Assembly: GCA_949358305.1 (NCBI GenBank)
Contig: OX442320.1
Coordinates: 1,428,501 to 1,492,500, forward strand
Source: Strigamia acuminata
Lineage: Eukaryota; Arthropoda; Chilopoda; Geophilomorpha; Linotaeniidae
Direction of reading: 5' to 3'
Length of the DNA: 64,000 bases
Part shown: in pieces, positions 10,187-20,945 of the stretch
Position numbering within the stretch: the first letter of the stretch is position 1
Layout: each line of letters begins with the position of its first letter
Program-made: the position numbers and the translations under genes
The notes under the pieces: generated by a model
What the model was told of the DNA's origin: nothing
Databases searched by the model: none
What the model saw: the letters and a program-made list of their open reading frames with translations, nothing else

Positions 10187-11755
10187 GCTGCATTCCAAAA
10201 GTCGTGTTTTAAGTGTTTTAAGTGTTTGTGTTTTGGTTTGATGATGTCATTTCCTCAAATGTTTGTGTTTTTGGTCCAAAAAAATGCCAAAACACAAACA
10301 CTTCAAATGTAGTGTTTTAGTTGAGTGTTTAGGGAGGATTGTGTGTGTTTTGATGGCATTTGGACAGCAGAAATTTTGTAAACACAAATTCAAAACACTT
10401 CAAATAATCTGCATTCAAAATGTTGTGTTTTACATGTGTTCAGGTGTTTGTGTTTATATTTCATGATGTCACTTCCACTAGTGTTTGTGTTTATGGGCCT
10501 AAAACACACAAAAACACAAAAACTCAAAATGGAACGTTTTAGCAAATAAGTGTTTTAGTCAGATTTTGTGTTTTTCACCAGTCAACTGGCAGCCATTTTG
10601 TCCTCCATCTAATTTCAAACGGCGGCTTGCAGGTCTGTATTGTTTAATTTAATACCGATATTAACTTTTGTTGTGACTTTATAAGCAGAATCATACTCTC
10701 TGCATGACAATTAAACATAAAAATGAGATGCCACTTACATTTTAAACAATACCACCAACGTTGATAGTGCTTACGTTGATATCAATGTGAAGTGAATGAG
10801 TGTGAATGAGCGTGAATGAGCCTGATTGCGCATTTCAATTTCTTTAAATTTTGGATTGAATCTGTGAAATTCTTTTTCTAACTTAAAATTAAAATTAAAA
10901 TTTTATTTAATTTAATAATTATAAATTAATTTCATTTAATAATTATGAATAAATTCCATTTAATAATTATGAATAAATTCCATTTAATAATTATAAATTA
11001 ATTTGATTGAAATTATAAATTAATTTGATTGAAATTATAAATTAATTTGATTGAAATTATAAATTAATTTGATTGAAATTATAAATTAATTTGATTGAAA
11101 TTATAAATTAATTTGATTGAAATTATAAATTAATTTGATTGAAATTATAAATTAATTTGATTGAAATTATAAATTAATTTGATTGAAATTATAAATTAAT
11201 TTGATTGAAATTATAAATTAATTTGATTGAAATTATAAATTAATTTGATTGAAATTATAAATTAATTTGATTGAAATTATAAATTAATTTGATTGAAATT
11301 ATAAATTAATTTGATTGAAATTATAAATTAATTTGATTGAAATTATAAATTAATTTGATTGAAATTATAAATTAATTTGATTGAAATTATAAATTAATTT
11401 GATTGAAATTATAAATTAATTTGATTGAAATTATAAATTAATTTGATTGAAATTATAAATGTATTTAATTTAAATTATAATTCTAAATTTGTTGTGTGTG
11501 TATAATATTTGAATACTTATGGTACCAAACTAATGATTTATGAAGAATCTACCTTTTCCTGATTGGTCCTTCAATGTGGGTATCCATGTGGGTAACCATT
11601 TTGAAAAGGTAACCATGGCAAACTTCAAAACACTTGAAAAACACTTGCAAAACACAACAAAAACTCAACCACTCAAAAAGTCTGCTTCAAAACATACAAT
11701 TCAAAACACAATTCTAAAACATAAAAACTTAAAACATGACTTTTTGAATGCAGCT
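10187..11755. mobile_element. Non-autonomous TIR DNA transposon, 1.57 kb
   Basis: The left end reads GCTGCATTCCAAAAGTC and the right end, reversed, reads AGCTGCATTCAAAAAGTC, so the element has terminal inverted repeats of about 28 bp with few mismatches. The flanks duplicate ACTA (10183-10186 and 11756-11759); 3 bp (ACT) is possible if the outer A belongs to the TIR. The empty site exists in the matching satellite block at about 37365-37385. The terminal 220 bp is partly duplicated inside (about 10408-10620), and both ends are full of GTGTTTTAAGTG-like repeats. No transposase is present. A Harbinger-like 3-bp duplication is possible, but the family is not established. Confidence 0.8.
10990..11459. 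repeat. 22-bp AT-rich minisatellite inside the TIR element
   Basis: About 21 head-to-tail copies of TTGATTGAAATTATAAATTAAT occur with almost no variation. Related degenerate copies with ATTTAATAATTATGAATAAA precede it. The homogeneity suggests recent expansion by slippage or unequal exchange. Confidence 0.95.
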
Positions 11756-13591
11756 ACTATTTCTGAACATTCAGAGACATTGATCTTGTGGTCTTTGTGC
11801 TAAGTCAACTGCAATGTGAAATAAACTCAAAATTTTTTTTTCAAAATTTATTGCTTGGATGTTGCTAAAACTTACATTGAAGGCTTCTACTAAGGTTTAA
11901 ACACTATTTCTGAACATTCAGAGACATTGGACTTGTGGTGTTTGTGCTAAGTCAACCGTGATGAGATCAAAAGTCTATTCTCCCAAATCATTGCTTGGAT
12001 GTTTCTAAAACTTACATTGGAGCCTTCTACTAAGGTTTAAACACTATTTCTGAACATTCAGAGACATTGGTCTTGTGGTGTTTGTGCTAAGTCAACTGTG
12101 ATGAGATCAAAAGTCTATTCTCCCAAATCATTGCTTGGATGTTTCTAAAACTTACATTGGAGCCTTCTACTAAGGTTTAAACACTATTTCTGAACATTCA
12201 GAGACATTGGTCTTGTGGTGTTTGTGCTAAGTCAACTATGATGAGATCAAAAGTCTATTCTCCCAAATGATTGCTTGGATGTTTCTAAAACTTACATTGG
12301 AGCCTTCTACTAAGGTTTAAACACTATTTCTGAACATTCAGAGACATTGGTCTTGTGGTGTTTGTGCTAAGTCAACTGTGATGAGATCAAAAGTCTATTC
12401 TCCCAAATCATTGCTTGGATGTTTCTAAAACCTACATTGGAGCCTTCTACTAAGGTTTAAACACTATTTCTGAACATTCAGAGACATTGATCTTGTGGTC
12501 TTTGTGCTAAGTCAACTGCAATGTGAAATAAGCTCAAAATTTTTTTTTCAAAATTTATTGCTTGGATGTTGCTAAAACTTACATTGAAGGCTTCTACTAA
12601 GGTTTAAACACTATTTCTGAACATTCAGAGACATTGATCTTGTGGTCTTTGTGCTAAGTCAACTGCAATGTGAAATAAGCTCAAAATTTTTTTTTCAAAA
12701 TTTATTGCTTGGATGTTGCTAAAACTTACATTGAAGGCTTCTACTAAGGTTTAAACACTATTTCTGAACATTCAGAGACATTGGACTTGTGGTGTTTGTG
12801 CTAAGTCAACCGTGATGAGATCAAAAGTCTATTCTCCCAAATCATTGCTTGGATGTTTCTAAAACTTACATTGGAGCCTTCTACTAAGGTTTAAACACTA
12901 TTTCTGAACATTCAGAGACATTGGTCTTGTGGTGTTTGTGCTAAGTCAACTGTGATGAGATCAAAAGTCTATTCTCCCAAATCATTGCTTGGATGTTTCT
13001 AAAACTTACATTGGAGCCTTCTACTAAGGTTTAAACACTATTTCTGAACATTCAGAGACATTGGTCTTGTGGTGTTTGTGCTAAGTCAACTATGATGAGA
13101 TCAAAAGTCTATTCTCCCAAATGATTGCTTGGATGTTTCTAAAACTTACATTGGAGCCTTCTACTAAGGTTTAAACACTATTTCTGAACATTCAGAGACA
13201 TTGGTCTTGTGGTGTTTGTGCTAAGTCAACTGTGATGAGATCAAAAGTCTATTCTCCCAAATCATTGCTTGGATGTTTCTAAAACTTACATTGGAGCCTT
13301 CTACTAAGGTTTAAACACTATTTCTGAACATTCAGAGACATTGGTCTTGTGGTGTTTGTGCTAAGTCAACTGTGATGAGATCAAAAGTCTATTCTCCCAA
13401 ATCATTGCTTGGATGTTTCTAAAACTTACATTGAAAGCTTCTACTAAGGTTTAAACACTATTTCTGAACATTCAGAGACATTGGACTTGTGGTGTTTGTG
13501 CTAAGTCAACCGTGATGAGATCAAAAGTCTATTCTCCCAAATCATTGCTTGGATGTTTCTAAAACTTACATTGGAGCCTTCTACTAAGGTT
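11756..13591. repeat. Satellite array segment
   Basis: Thirteen monomers, including two adjacent 147-bp forms at about 12471-12764 and a monomer with the rare ending CATTGAAAGCTTC at about 13430. The last six to seven monomers are repeated in the same order at 33500-34428. The array stops at GGTT where the BEL LTR begins. Confidence 0.95.
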
Positions 13592-14028
13592 TGTTGCAAA
13601 CAACGTGGAAATATTTTAGAAATTGCATTTATTACTGTGTTTTATGTCATAATAATTATTCATAGTGTAGTGGAATTTTTGCCTAATATTTTCATTTATT
13701 GCTTTTCAGGTTTTATCTTATTAAAACATTTTCTAGTGTTTTCAGTATTTTTAGTGTCTTTTGTGTTGATATTGCATTTTAATTTACTGTTATTTAAAGT
13801 GTTTTCAAAGCTTTGTGTCATATCTCATTGATTTCTTATGCATTTTCTTGATTTTCGGCAATTTTAAGTACATTCGTCGAAGTGCAGTTCAGTTGCGTTA
13901 CACGCGTGACGTCACTTTTCATTTACTAGTCTCGTTTCGTTAGAACTTCTAGCGTTTCGTTCTCTACTTTCCGAGTTGTTAAGAATTCTATTTACAATTG
14001 CTTTCTACTAATTAAAGTCTGCTCTTTC
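13592..14028 (+). repeat. BEL 5' LTR, first part (interrupted)
   Basis: It begins TGTTGCAAACAACGTGG after GGTT and matches 34429-34865 of the solo LTR. It is interrupted at CTTTC (14024-14028) by copia-1 and continues at 20946. The open frame across this stretch is a chance frame in non-coding LTR and satellite; the same frame recurs in the solo LTR. Confidence 0.92.
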
Positions 14029-14494
14029 TGAAGAGTTGCAATGGCCTGTGCGCTGTCGAAATAACTCGTAAACATCATTTTGGCTGGGCGGATAAATCGG
14101 ACACGCGTCCGCCATCTTTTATTACAAAAGTAAGTGTGTAACATAAAAACCCGGTTCGAGGCTAATCGCCCTCGATCTCAAACACAATGAAATCATAGAA
14201 CAAATCATTGTTTCAATACACTGACTTGTTCTTTACAGAAAGACAAAACTAATGGATAAAACAAACAGAACAACATAAACAATAAGTGCTCATTTGAGCA
14301 GATGACAGGTTGTGTGTGTTGTCACGTAATAGGAGTCGGTTGCGGTACAAAACCAGCATTGGGATTAAAAAACAGAATCAACCGACTGCAATACGGGACA
14401 TCAACATGGCAACACACTGATTGCATTTATCCACAATATGCAATCCGATAATCTACGCGGATGCGAGGACAAACAGGAAAACGTCAACCTAACA
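14029..14494 (-). repeat. Copia-1 3' LTR (466 bp)
   Basis: Direct repeat of 20475-20940, no difference by eye. In sense orientation it has a TGCTCAAATGAGCA palindrome (14287-14300), a hairpin AGAACAAGTCA...TGATTTGTTCT (14197-14232), a second hairpin CGAGG...CCTCG (14157-14174) and AATAAAAGATGGCGG (14109-14123). The same modules in the same order occur in the other copia LTRs of the window. Confidence 0.95.
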
Positions 14495-14509
14495 AATCCC
14501 CCTTCGTTT
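14495..14509 (-). other. Copia-1 polypurine tract
   Basis: On the minus strand GAAGGGGGATT sits directly before the 3' LTR, the same motif as in copia-2. Confidence 0.85.
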
Positions 14510-14511
14510 AG

Positions 14512-17445
14512 CTATTTGTCAATTACAAAGATGTATTCGCATAGCGCGTTCAATCTGGATTTAGCTAACCATTTCGTCAGAATATCCGCGACATTTAATT
14601 CGCCGGAAACATGCTCGATCAAAAACGTTCCTTTCTCAAACCAATCTCTAACGAAATGGAGCTTCACGTCTATATGTTTATTTGCCCTGTTCTCGATCCT
14701 ATTCTTACAGTATTGGATAGCCGGCTGGCTATCCGCAAAAACACAGGGCGTATTTCGCTCGAGACAAAACATTATCTTCGCGTCGTAAAGGCGCTCGAGC
14801 CAAATAACTTCTTTCACCCCATCGACCACGGCGAGAAATTCGCTCTCCATGATCGACAGGGAGGTCATCGATTGTTTGTGGCAATTCCACGAGATGGGAA
14901 TGCCACCCATATAGACAATATGTCCCCCAAAGCTTCGTCGTCTGTCTTGATCTAGGGCAAACGACGCGTCGGTGTAAACTGTCAAATTCTCGTTTTTACA
15001 GTTCGATAAGTTAATCGAATAATTCGACGTGGTGGCCAAATATCGCAGGACCTGCAGTAACATATTGACATGGCGCGTCGAATGCGTCTCGTTATACTGG
15101 GAAAGCACTATTACTGAAAACAGTATGTCGGGTCTGGTTCGGCTGGCGATGAACAACAGACTTCCGACCAGAGATCTGTACGGGAATGAGGTGTCGGCTT
15201 TTTCCCCGGTTCTTACACCTTGAATCATGGTTCCCGGGGTTACTGGAACCTTTACTCGATGGCACGAGTCAATCCCGTACGCTTTACAAAGCTTTTCAAT
15301 ATATTTCCGTTGGTGGATTTTAATCATGCCCCCGGACCTATCAAACTCAATTCCTAAAAGTAAAGTTACGGGCCCCAGACTCACTACTTCAAACGATTCC
15401 CGTAACCACTTCAAAACGCATTGTTCCACATAGTCATCCTTGGAAAACAACACGATATCGTCCACGTAAAAGATGACTATTGCATCGTTGTCTAGGGCAT
15501 AGACACAGTTTAAACCCAACAACGGTTGAAAGCCCAATTCAAGTAGTCGTATGTGGAGGACCTGGTACCACATACGACCGGACTGGTGTAATCCATAAAG
15601 TGCTTTTAAAAGCATCCAGCATTTATGCTTATTATGGGCGGTACGATATCCCTTGGGGATCTCCATGTACTGTACCGTATCGAGGTCCCCGTAAAGGTAC
15701 GCGGCCTTGATATCCAGGTGTAAATCCCGCCATCCCTTGAGTATTACCAAAGTGCAAAAGAACACTATCACTAGCACGAAGTTGACGACGGGGGAGAACA
15801 CCTCCGTAAAGTCAACTCCGGACTTTTGCTTAAAGCCCTGTGCGACAAGTCGGGCTCGGTAGCGTTGGATAACACCCGTGTGGTCGCGCTTCATCTTGTA
15901 TATCCATTTCGATCCCAAGAGAGTCGTACCCTCGTCTAAAGTTGTTTTGTCAACTTCCTTGTAAACCGTTCTTTCATCGAACACATCAATTTCCTCTCTC
16001 ATGGCTTTTATCCAATCAGGACGCTTGATGTGGTACATGGCTTCTTCGTAGGTTTCTGGCTCGACGGCACAGAAACCTGCAAACCCTAACGGTTCACCGT
16101 CCTCCTCTAATGTCTTAAAGTCAAATAAGGTCGCATCATATGCGTACCCTTCTTCATCGCACCACCGTGCGATATCAACTCGACTTCTTATCTTGTCCTT
16201 TAGGGGCGTGATGTAAACAACATCTATTTGTCCCGCCGTCGCTCCGTCTTTACGGACGGATGCGCGTCGTTCCCATTCCGCCATATTTAACGGCAGTAGT
16301 TCCGGATGTAACATCACGTTCCCTTGCTTTTTCTTTGATCGTGATCCACGCCATGTTTGAATCCCAGGAGGAATTTCAGGTTCCCCATCATTGTCAGGAT
16401 AGATGTTGAAGTAATTCCCATCATCCCCCTTCGCCCCACCAATTTCTTCAACAGGCCCATCCCCTGTATCCCCGTCCCCAAGAATAGGGTTCCCCTCAAC
16501 GGGCATGAGTGGGGGTTGCTGAGCTGCCTGTTTAGCGACTGGCCTCAATTCAGGTCTCAGAGTAGGCTTTGGGGTCGTGGGCAATGCGGGTTTCACTTTC
16601 TGCTGCGGAGCAGGTTGTGGAACCTCCTGTATCGCAGGAGGGGGTTCCGGGATTTCCGCCGGAATTGGGTCACCGACAACACTGTCGTCGTCAGAAAATG
16701 ACCCATTGAACGAGTCCGAACTCGAAGTATCAAAGTCATTCTCCAATTCAGGCGACGTAACCGTCCCCAATTCAAACCAGAAATTGTTTTCAAAAATTTT
16801 GACGTGTTTAGACAAAAACACCTGATTTTTATTTGGATCCCAAATTCTGTAGCCGCGTGTAGAAGCGGCATATCCAATTAATGCCCCAGCCCATGCCCTG
16901 TCTTGTAATTTCCCACCCCGAGTCTGAGATGGGATATGGACATAAGTCAATGAGCCAATGCACTTGACATGGCGAAGGGACAATTTCTTATTGTAAAACA
17001 CAGAATAAGGTGTTTTTCCCCCAATTCCCGTATGTGGAAAACGGTTTTTCAGATATACAACTGAAACGGCAAGCTCTGCCCATAGAGTGGCGGGAAATTT
17101 ATTCTCAAAAAGAAGTGCCCGAGTACCATTAAGAATGGTACGGTTCGCCCGTTCGGCGACCGAATTCATTTCTGGGCTGTATGCATTAGTCCTCATACAC
17201 TTAAGCCCAATTGTTGCCACATAATCGTCCCATTGTCTAGATATGAACTCCCCTCCATTATCAGTTTTTATGGCCTTTACCTTCTTAGAGGTCGTTCGCT
17301 CAACTTCAAGTAGCCACCGCTTGAAATGTCCTAAAACGTCACTTTTCCGTTTCATGATAATTATCCACATAAAGCGGGAAAAATCATCGATGAGAATGAG
17401 ATAATAGTACGCCCCACCCAATGTTTGAACTGGCGCGGGGCCCAC
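14512..17445 (-). pseudogene. pol: Copia-1 Pol, integrase core to RNase H (frameshifted part)
   Basis: This open frame of 977 codons continues gag-pol after the frameshift; it has no ATG of its own at the start. In order: integrase core (TDNGGEF with D62, E98 in SVAERANR), GKLQDRAWAG region, an acidic/proline-rich linker (about 230-385), an MBD-like segment (about 390-443), RT (about 475-720, YVDD at 660-663) and RNase H (YTDAS, MESEF, FADSQPAIQY). It ends with TAG. The domains are otherwise complete, so the single frameshift is the only visible lesion. Confidence 0.93.
16117..16278 (-). other. MBD-like domain in copia-1 Pol
   Basis: Between the linker and RT the protein reads EWERRASVRKDGATAGQ, then IDVVYITPLKDKIRSR, then ARW and LFDF. 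This follows the methyl-CpG-binding domain pattern WxRxxxxRxSGxxAGKxDVYYxxPxGKKxRSKxxLxxYL...FDF. The two DNA-contacting arginine positions (the R of SVRKDG and the R of IRS) and the D of DV are kept. The tyrosine that contacts methyl-C in MeCP2/MBD2 is Val here. The fold assignment is inference from motif similarity. Confidence 0.7.
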
Positions 17446-19358
17446 ACGTCTAAGTGCACTATTTCCAAAATACTTTTTGTCGTAATTCCAATTATTGGGG
17501 GAAAACTAGCACGTGTACTCTTCGCCCTGGCGCAAAAGTCACACGTCGACAACTCCTTATTCGAGAGTTTCAGCCCAAAAACATCAGTTGACTTTTCTAA
17601 TCCCGCAATTCCCTTTGCATTTAAATGCCCTAGGCGGGAGTGCCAAATGTCCATCGTTTGAGCCTTATCTTTCTTGTCAAAAGTTTTAACCCCATTAGTA
17701 GAATTGTTCCCATTCTCTGCTTTGTCTGCTTTGTTCTGCACAATTGAACTTGCCTCCTTAGAGGCATTGGCAGTCTTTGCCTTGATTTTATTCGAAACAT
17801 TCGCTTGCGCATTAGTCGTAATGTTCGCAGGCGCGTTTTTTGCAACACTCGCTTGCCCTTTAATCGCTGGTGCAGGTTTCCCTGACTCACTCGAATTTTG
17901 GGTTAATGCGTCCTTAAAACTAGGGTATGTTAGTATCGAATTTACAACTTCATCGCCTTTTATAAGCGGTCTAGAAGACACTGTCGCAGCCTGTTGCGCA
18001 GGTAATGCGGCAGTGTTCACAGGGGAAATACGACAATTGACCTTATACATCCGATCACTCGTGCGTTCCGCAGTGATGGAAGGGTCATCAATTTTGTCGT
18101 TATAAATAACCATTTTGCCATTTTTAATCATGGTCGTTGCCCCAGCTTCATCCGTGCGACCCAACGAAATCAAATTCTTCCTAAAGTTGGGTGCATAAAA
18201 TACATTATGCAATGTAATTGCACGGGTGCGGGTTCCGTAAATCGATGTCAACGTCACATTTCCTATTCCTTCGATTCTCGACTTTCCTTCTCCCTGTTGC
18301 ACGTGGCCAGTTAATGGCTTGAAGTCGGAGAACCAGTCTTTGTTGAAGGAGAAATGGTCCGTCGCCCCTGTGTCGACGTACCATTGCGAATCATAATTCG
18401 CGTGAGACACGTGGGAAGCCGGCACAGGGGGTTGTTGTTGAAGCCAAATCGCCGCGGAGTAATAAGAGACTGGAGAGTCGCTGAATATGTCAGCCTGTGT
18501 GACAGCGGCCTTTTGCTGGCCCCTTCCACGTCCCTTGCCCCGTGGGTTGCCTCTAAATTGTCCAGTTTGGTTTCCTTTTGCTTGGAATTGCTGTTTCGGT
18601 GGAGTAGGGCATTCACGGGCGAAGTGGCCCGTCCCACCGCAAGTAAAACAGATGCGTGGGCCGCCGGGTGCATTTCCACCACGTCCGCGTTGTCTTCCGC
18701 CTTGGTTAAAGAAGGCACCAGTGTTCTCCAATGGCGCCTTGGAAGGCACGCCAAACTCGTCGGTTGTTACATGTAGGCGGTTGTATTCGCCTACCAGGCG
18801 TTCCTTGACCGCTGCTGCCGTGAACTCTGTGTCACCCCAGTGATAAACCGTCTGCTTGACCGGTTCGTATTGGGGTGGCAGCAGGTCAAGATATTGGAAG
18901 GCGTGAAACTCGTCCGTAATTTTAATTTTAACGTCGGCAAGTTGCACGACCTTTCGGTCAACTCGTGCGGTGAAAACAAACATCTCTTCGTTTTCATGCA
19001 ACCGCATGTCCAAAAATTCCCTGCGAAGACGGGCTTTGCGTGCCCGGGTCGTGGGCTGGTAGGCAGCTTTCAGTGCCTCCCACACTTCTTTAGCAGTGGC
19101 CTGGGCAACCGCCACGACCTGTTGGGCCTCGCCGCAAGCCAAACAAATGGTGGAGCGGGCCCTTTCTTCGCCTTTCTCAAAATCCCTTGTCTCTCGAAAC
19201 GGTGATCCGGCCGGCGGCTCTTTTGTCTTGCCGGTCACGTGGCCCCAAACACCGTACGATTGGAGGAGGAGCTGTACCTGTACGCTCCAGGTCGGATAGT
19301 TGGTTCCGTCCAACTTTTTCACGTCCTTGTAATCATCATGGCGGTCGTAAGACGCCAT
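17361..19358 (-). pseudogene. gag: Copia-1 Gag-protease-integrase N-terminus
   Basis: The likely start is the ATG at 19356-19358 (MASYDRHDDYKD); the frame also runs upstream through a GTG. In order: Gag (DGTNYPTWSVQVQLLL, AFQYLDLLPPQY), one CCHC knuckle (CFTCGGTGHFAREC, about 237-250), protease motif WYVDTGATDHFS (DTGA about 329-332), a low-complexity stretch rich in Ala, Asn and Lys, the HHCC zinc site (WHSRLGH ... CDFCARAK), and the first integrase Asp (HLDVW). Directly after, a one-base loss in a G run shifts the frame and about 27 out-of-frame residues follow before the stop. Confidence 0.93.
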
Positions 19359-20474
19359 TTCGGGAAATTTGCGACGAAATTTAGTGAAGAACCGAAGCAC
19401 AAGTCACACAAACCACGTAAATTCGTCGCACGGATGCAGAATTCCCCCAAAAGTGAAGGCGAATAATGCACACTACCCGGGGAATCTCAATAAGTGAGAT
19501 TGAAAAACCTTGACTAGCAATCCCCCAACTCTTCCGTTCGCGCCTCCTGGGGCCCGCGGGATGGTTGGGTGGCCGTGGATAAGCCTAGCCAAGAATACAG
19601 TGCTACGTGCCCGACTGGACGTAGGGTAGCACCGATTCTAACAAGGAAAAAAACAAAAACCTTAATTTCTAACAGAGTTTCACGACAGTAAATTATATTG
19701 CACTTTTTGATGTGAAGTTGGTAAAGTTGCGGCGAATTGCGGGTGCAAAGCGTCGCAATAACGTCCTTCGAGGACGAAACGTTGCTCCCACGTCGTCGTA
19801 CGCACGGAAAATGGGCTGTCGTGCCGTCCGCGTGCACACTTCCGTGCGATCGCGGGAAAATCAACGTCGCGCTCGTCCGCGCCTTCGTGAGACGGACTCC
19901 GGGGTTCGAAACACGGAAAATAACGCCTGCACACACGCTTAACGTGTGCAGGACTTCTCGGTGACCGCAGACTTCTCTGCGTGTTGCAAAAATCGTCGGT
20001 CGCGACGATTTATCCAAAAAGAAAATGGCCGCCGTCGCGAAAATCTTCGATGACGACGTCCAAACGTGCTTATTTCGCACGGAAATCGACAATAAATGTT
20101 CCTACCGTCGAAAAAGATCCTGTTGTGGGTGTAATTGACCACACAACACTGCTGAAAAATCCCACGAAGCGCTGGCACTTGCAGCCACTCGTAGAATACA
20201 CAAAACACAAATTTCGACCGTCGTTTATTTCCACGACGTCGAAACGACGAAAAATACCGATTTTCGTGACGAAAACGTATCCAAATGTTCCGCTGATGGC
20301 GAGGAATCCTCCGCACACGTTGTGGCGACGATTCCACGTAGAAATCCGCACCGAAAACTCGTTTTTACGACGAGCTGGGCGGGCGCACACTCGGCGACTT
20401 CTCGTAGTCGCAAAATGGCCGTTTCTTCTTCAAAAACGTCGTTGCCAGATCGTTTTTACCCTCTGCTACCACTT
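19359..20474 (-). other. Copia-1 leader (5' untranslated region)
   Basis: About 1.1 kb between the 5' LTR and the gag ATG. It is CG-rich compared with the flanks. It shares long stretches with the copia-2 leader, including the hairpin CCTGCACAC...GTGTGCAGG (19926-19952) and CGTGAAACTCTGTTA. Frames of up to 192 codons exist but differ from the copia-2 frames by indels, so I treat it as conserved RNA or untranslated sequence rather than as a gene. Confidence 0.7.
20461..20472 (-). other. Copia-1 primer binding site, tRNA-iMet type
   Basis: Minus strand TGGTAGCAGAGG starts three bases after the 5' LTR. TGGTAGCAGAG complements the CTCTGCTACCA 3' end of animal initiator Met tRNA. Confidence 0.8.
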
Positions 20475-20940
20475 TGAAGAGTTGCAATGGCCTGTGCGCT
20501 GTCGAAATAACTCGTAAACATCATTTTGGCTGGGCGGATAAATCGGACACGCGTCCGCCATCTTTTATTACAAAAGTAAGTGTGTAACATAAAAACCCGG
20601 TTCGAGGCTAATCGCCCTCGATCTCAAACACAATGAAATCATAGAACAAATCATTGTTTCAATACACTGACTTGTTCTTTACAGAAAGACAAAACTAATG
20701 GATAAAACAAACAGAACAACATAAACAATAAGTGCTCATTTGAGCAGATGACAGGTTGTGTGTGTTGTCACGTAATAGGAGTCGGTTGCGGTACAAAACC
20801 AGCATTGGGATTAAAAAACAGAATCAACCGACTGCAATACGGGACATCAACATGGCAACACACTGATTGCATTTATCCACAATATGCAATCCGATAATCT
20901 ACGCGGATGCGAGGACAAACAGGAAAACGTCAACCTAACA
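20475..20940 (-). repeat. Copia-1 5' LTR (466 bp)
   Basis: Partner of 14029-14494, offset 6446 bp. It is followed by the target duplication CTTTC (20941-20945), after which the BEL LTR resumes. Confidence 0.95.
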
Positions 20941-20945
20941 CTTTC

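Larger units (their letters stand above)
14029..20940 (-). mobile_element. Ty1/copia element (copia-1), frameshifted in integrase
   Basis: A 6.9-kb element on the minus strand with two apparently identical 466-bp LTRs (TG...CA) and the 5-bp target duplication CTTTC (14024-14028 and 20941-20945), inserted in the BEL 5' LTR. Minus-strand order: LTR, tRNA-iMet-type primer site, leader of about 1.1 kb, gag-protease-integrase, RT-RNase H, polypurine tract, LTR. A one-base loss in a G run near 17441-17446 breaks the single gag-pol frame. The order integrase before RT defines Ty1/copia. Confidence 0.95.

Noticed and set aside
10408-10620. Second nested TIR element
   Set aside because: Only a left-end-like sequence is present; no matching right end or target duplication, so it is read as an internal duplication of the end.
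13553-13831. 92-codon frame, also at 34390-34668
   Set aside because: It spans satellite and BEL LTR and exists twice only because the LTR is duplicated; composition is AT-driven and it has no protein features.
19514-20092. 192-codon frame in the copia-1 leader
   Set aside because: As above, the frame does not match that of copia-2 over most of its length; treated as leader RNA.
19981-20517. 178-codon plus-strand frame
   Set aside because: Antisense shadow of the copia-1 leader and 5' LTR.
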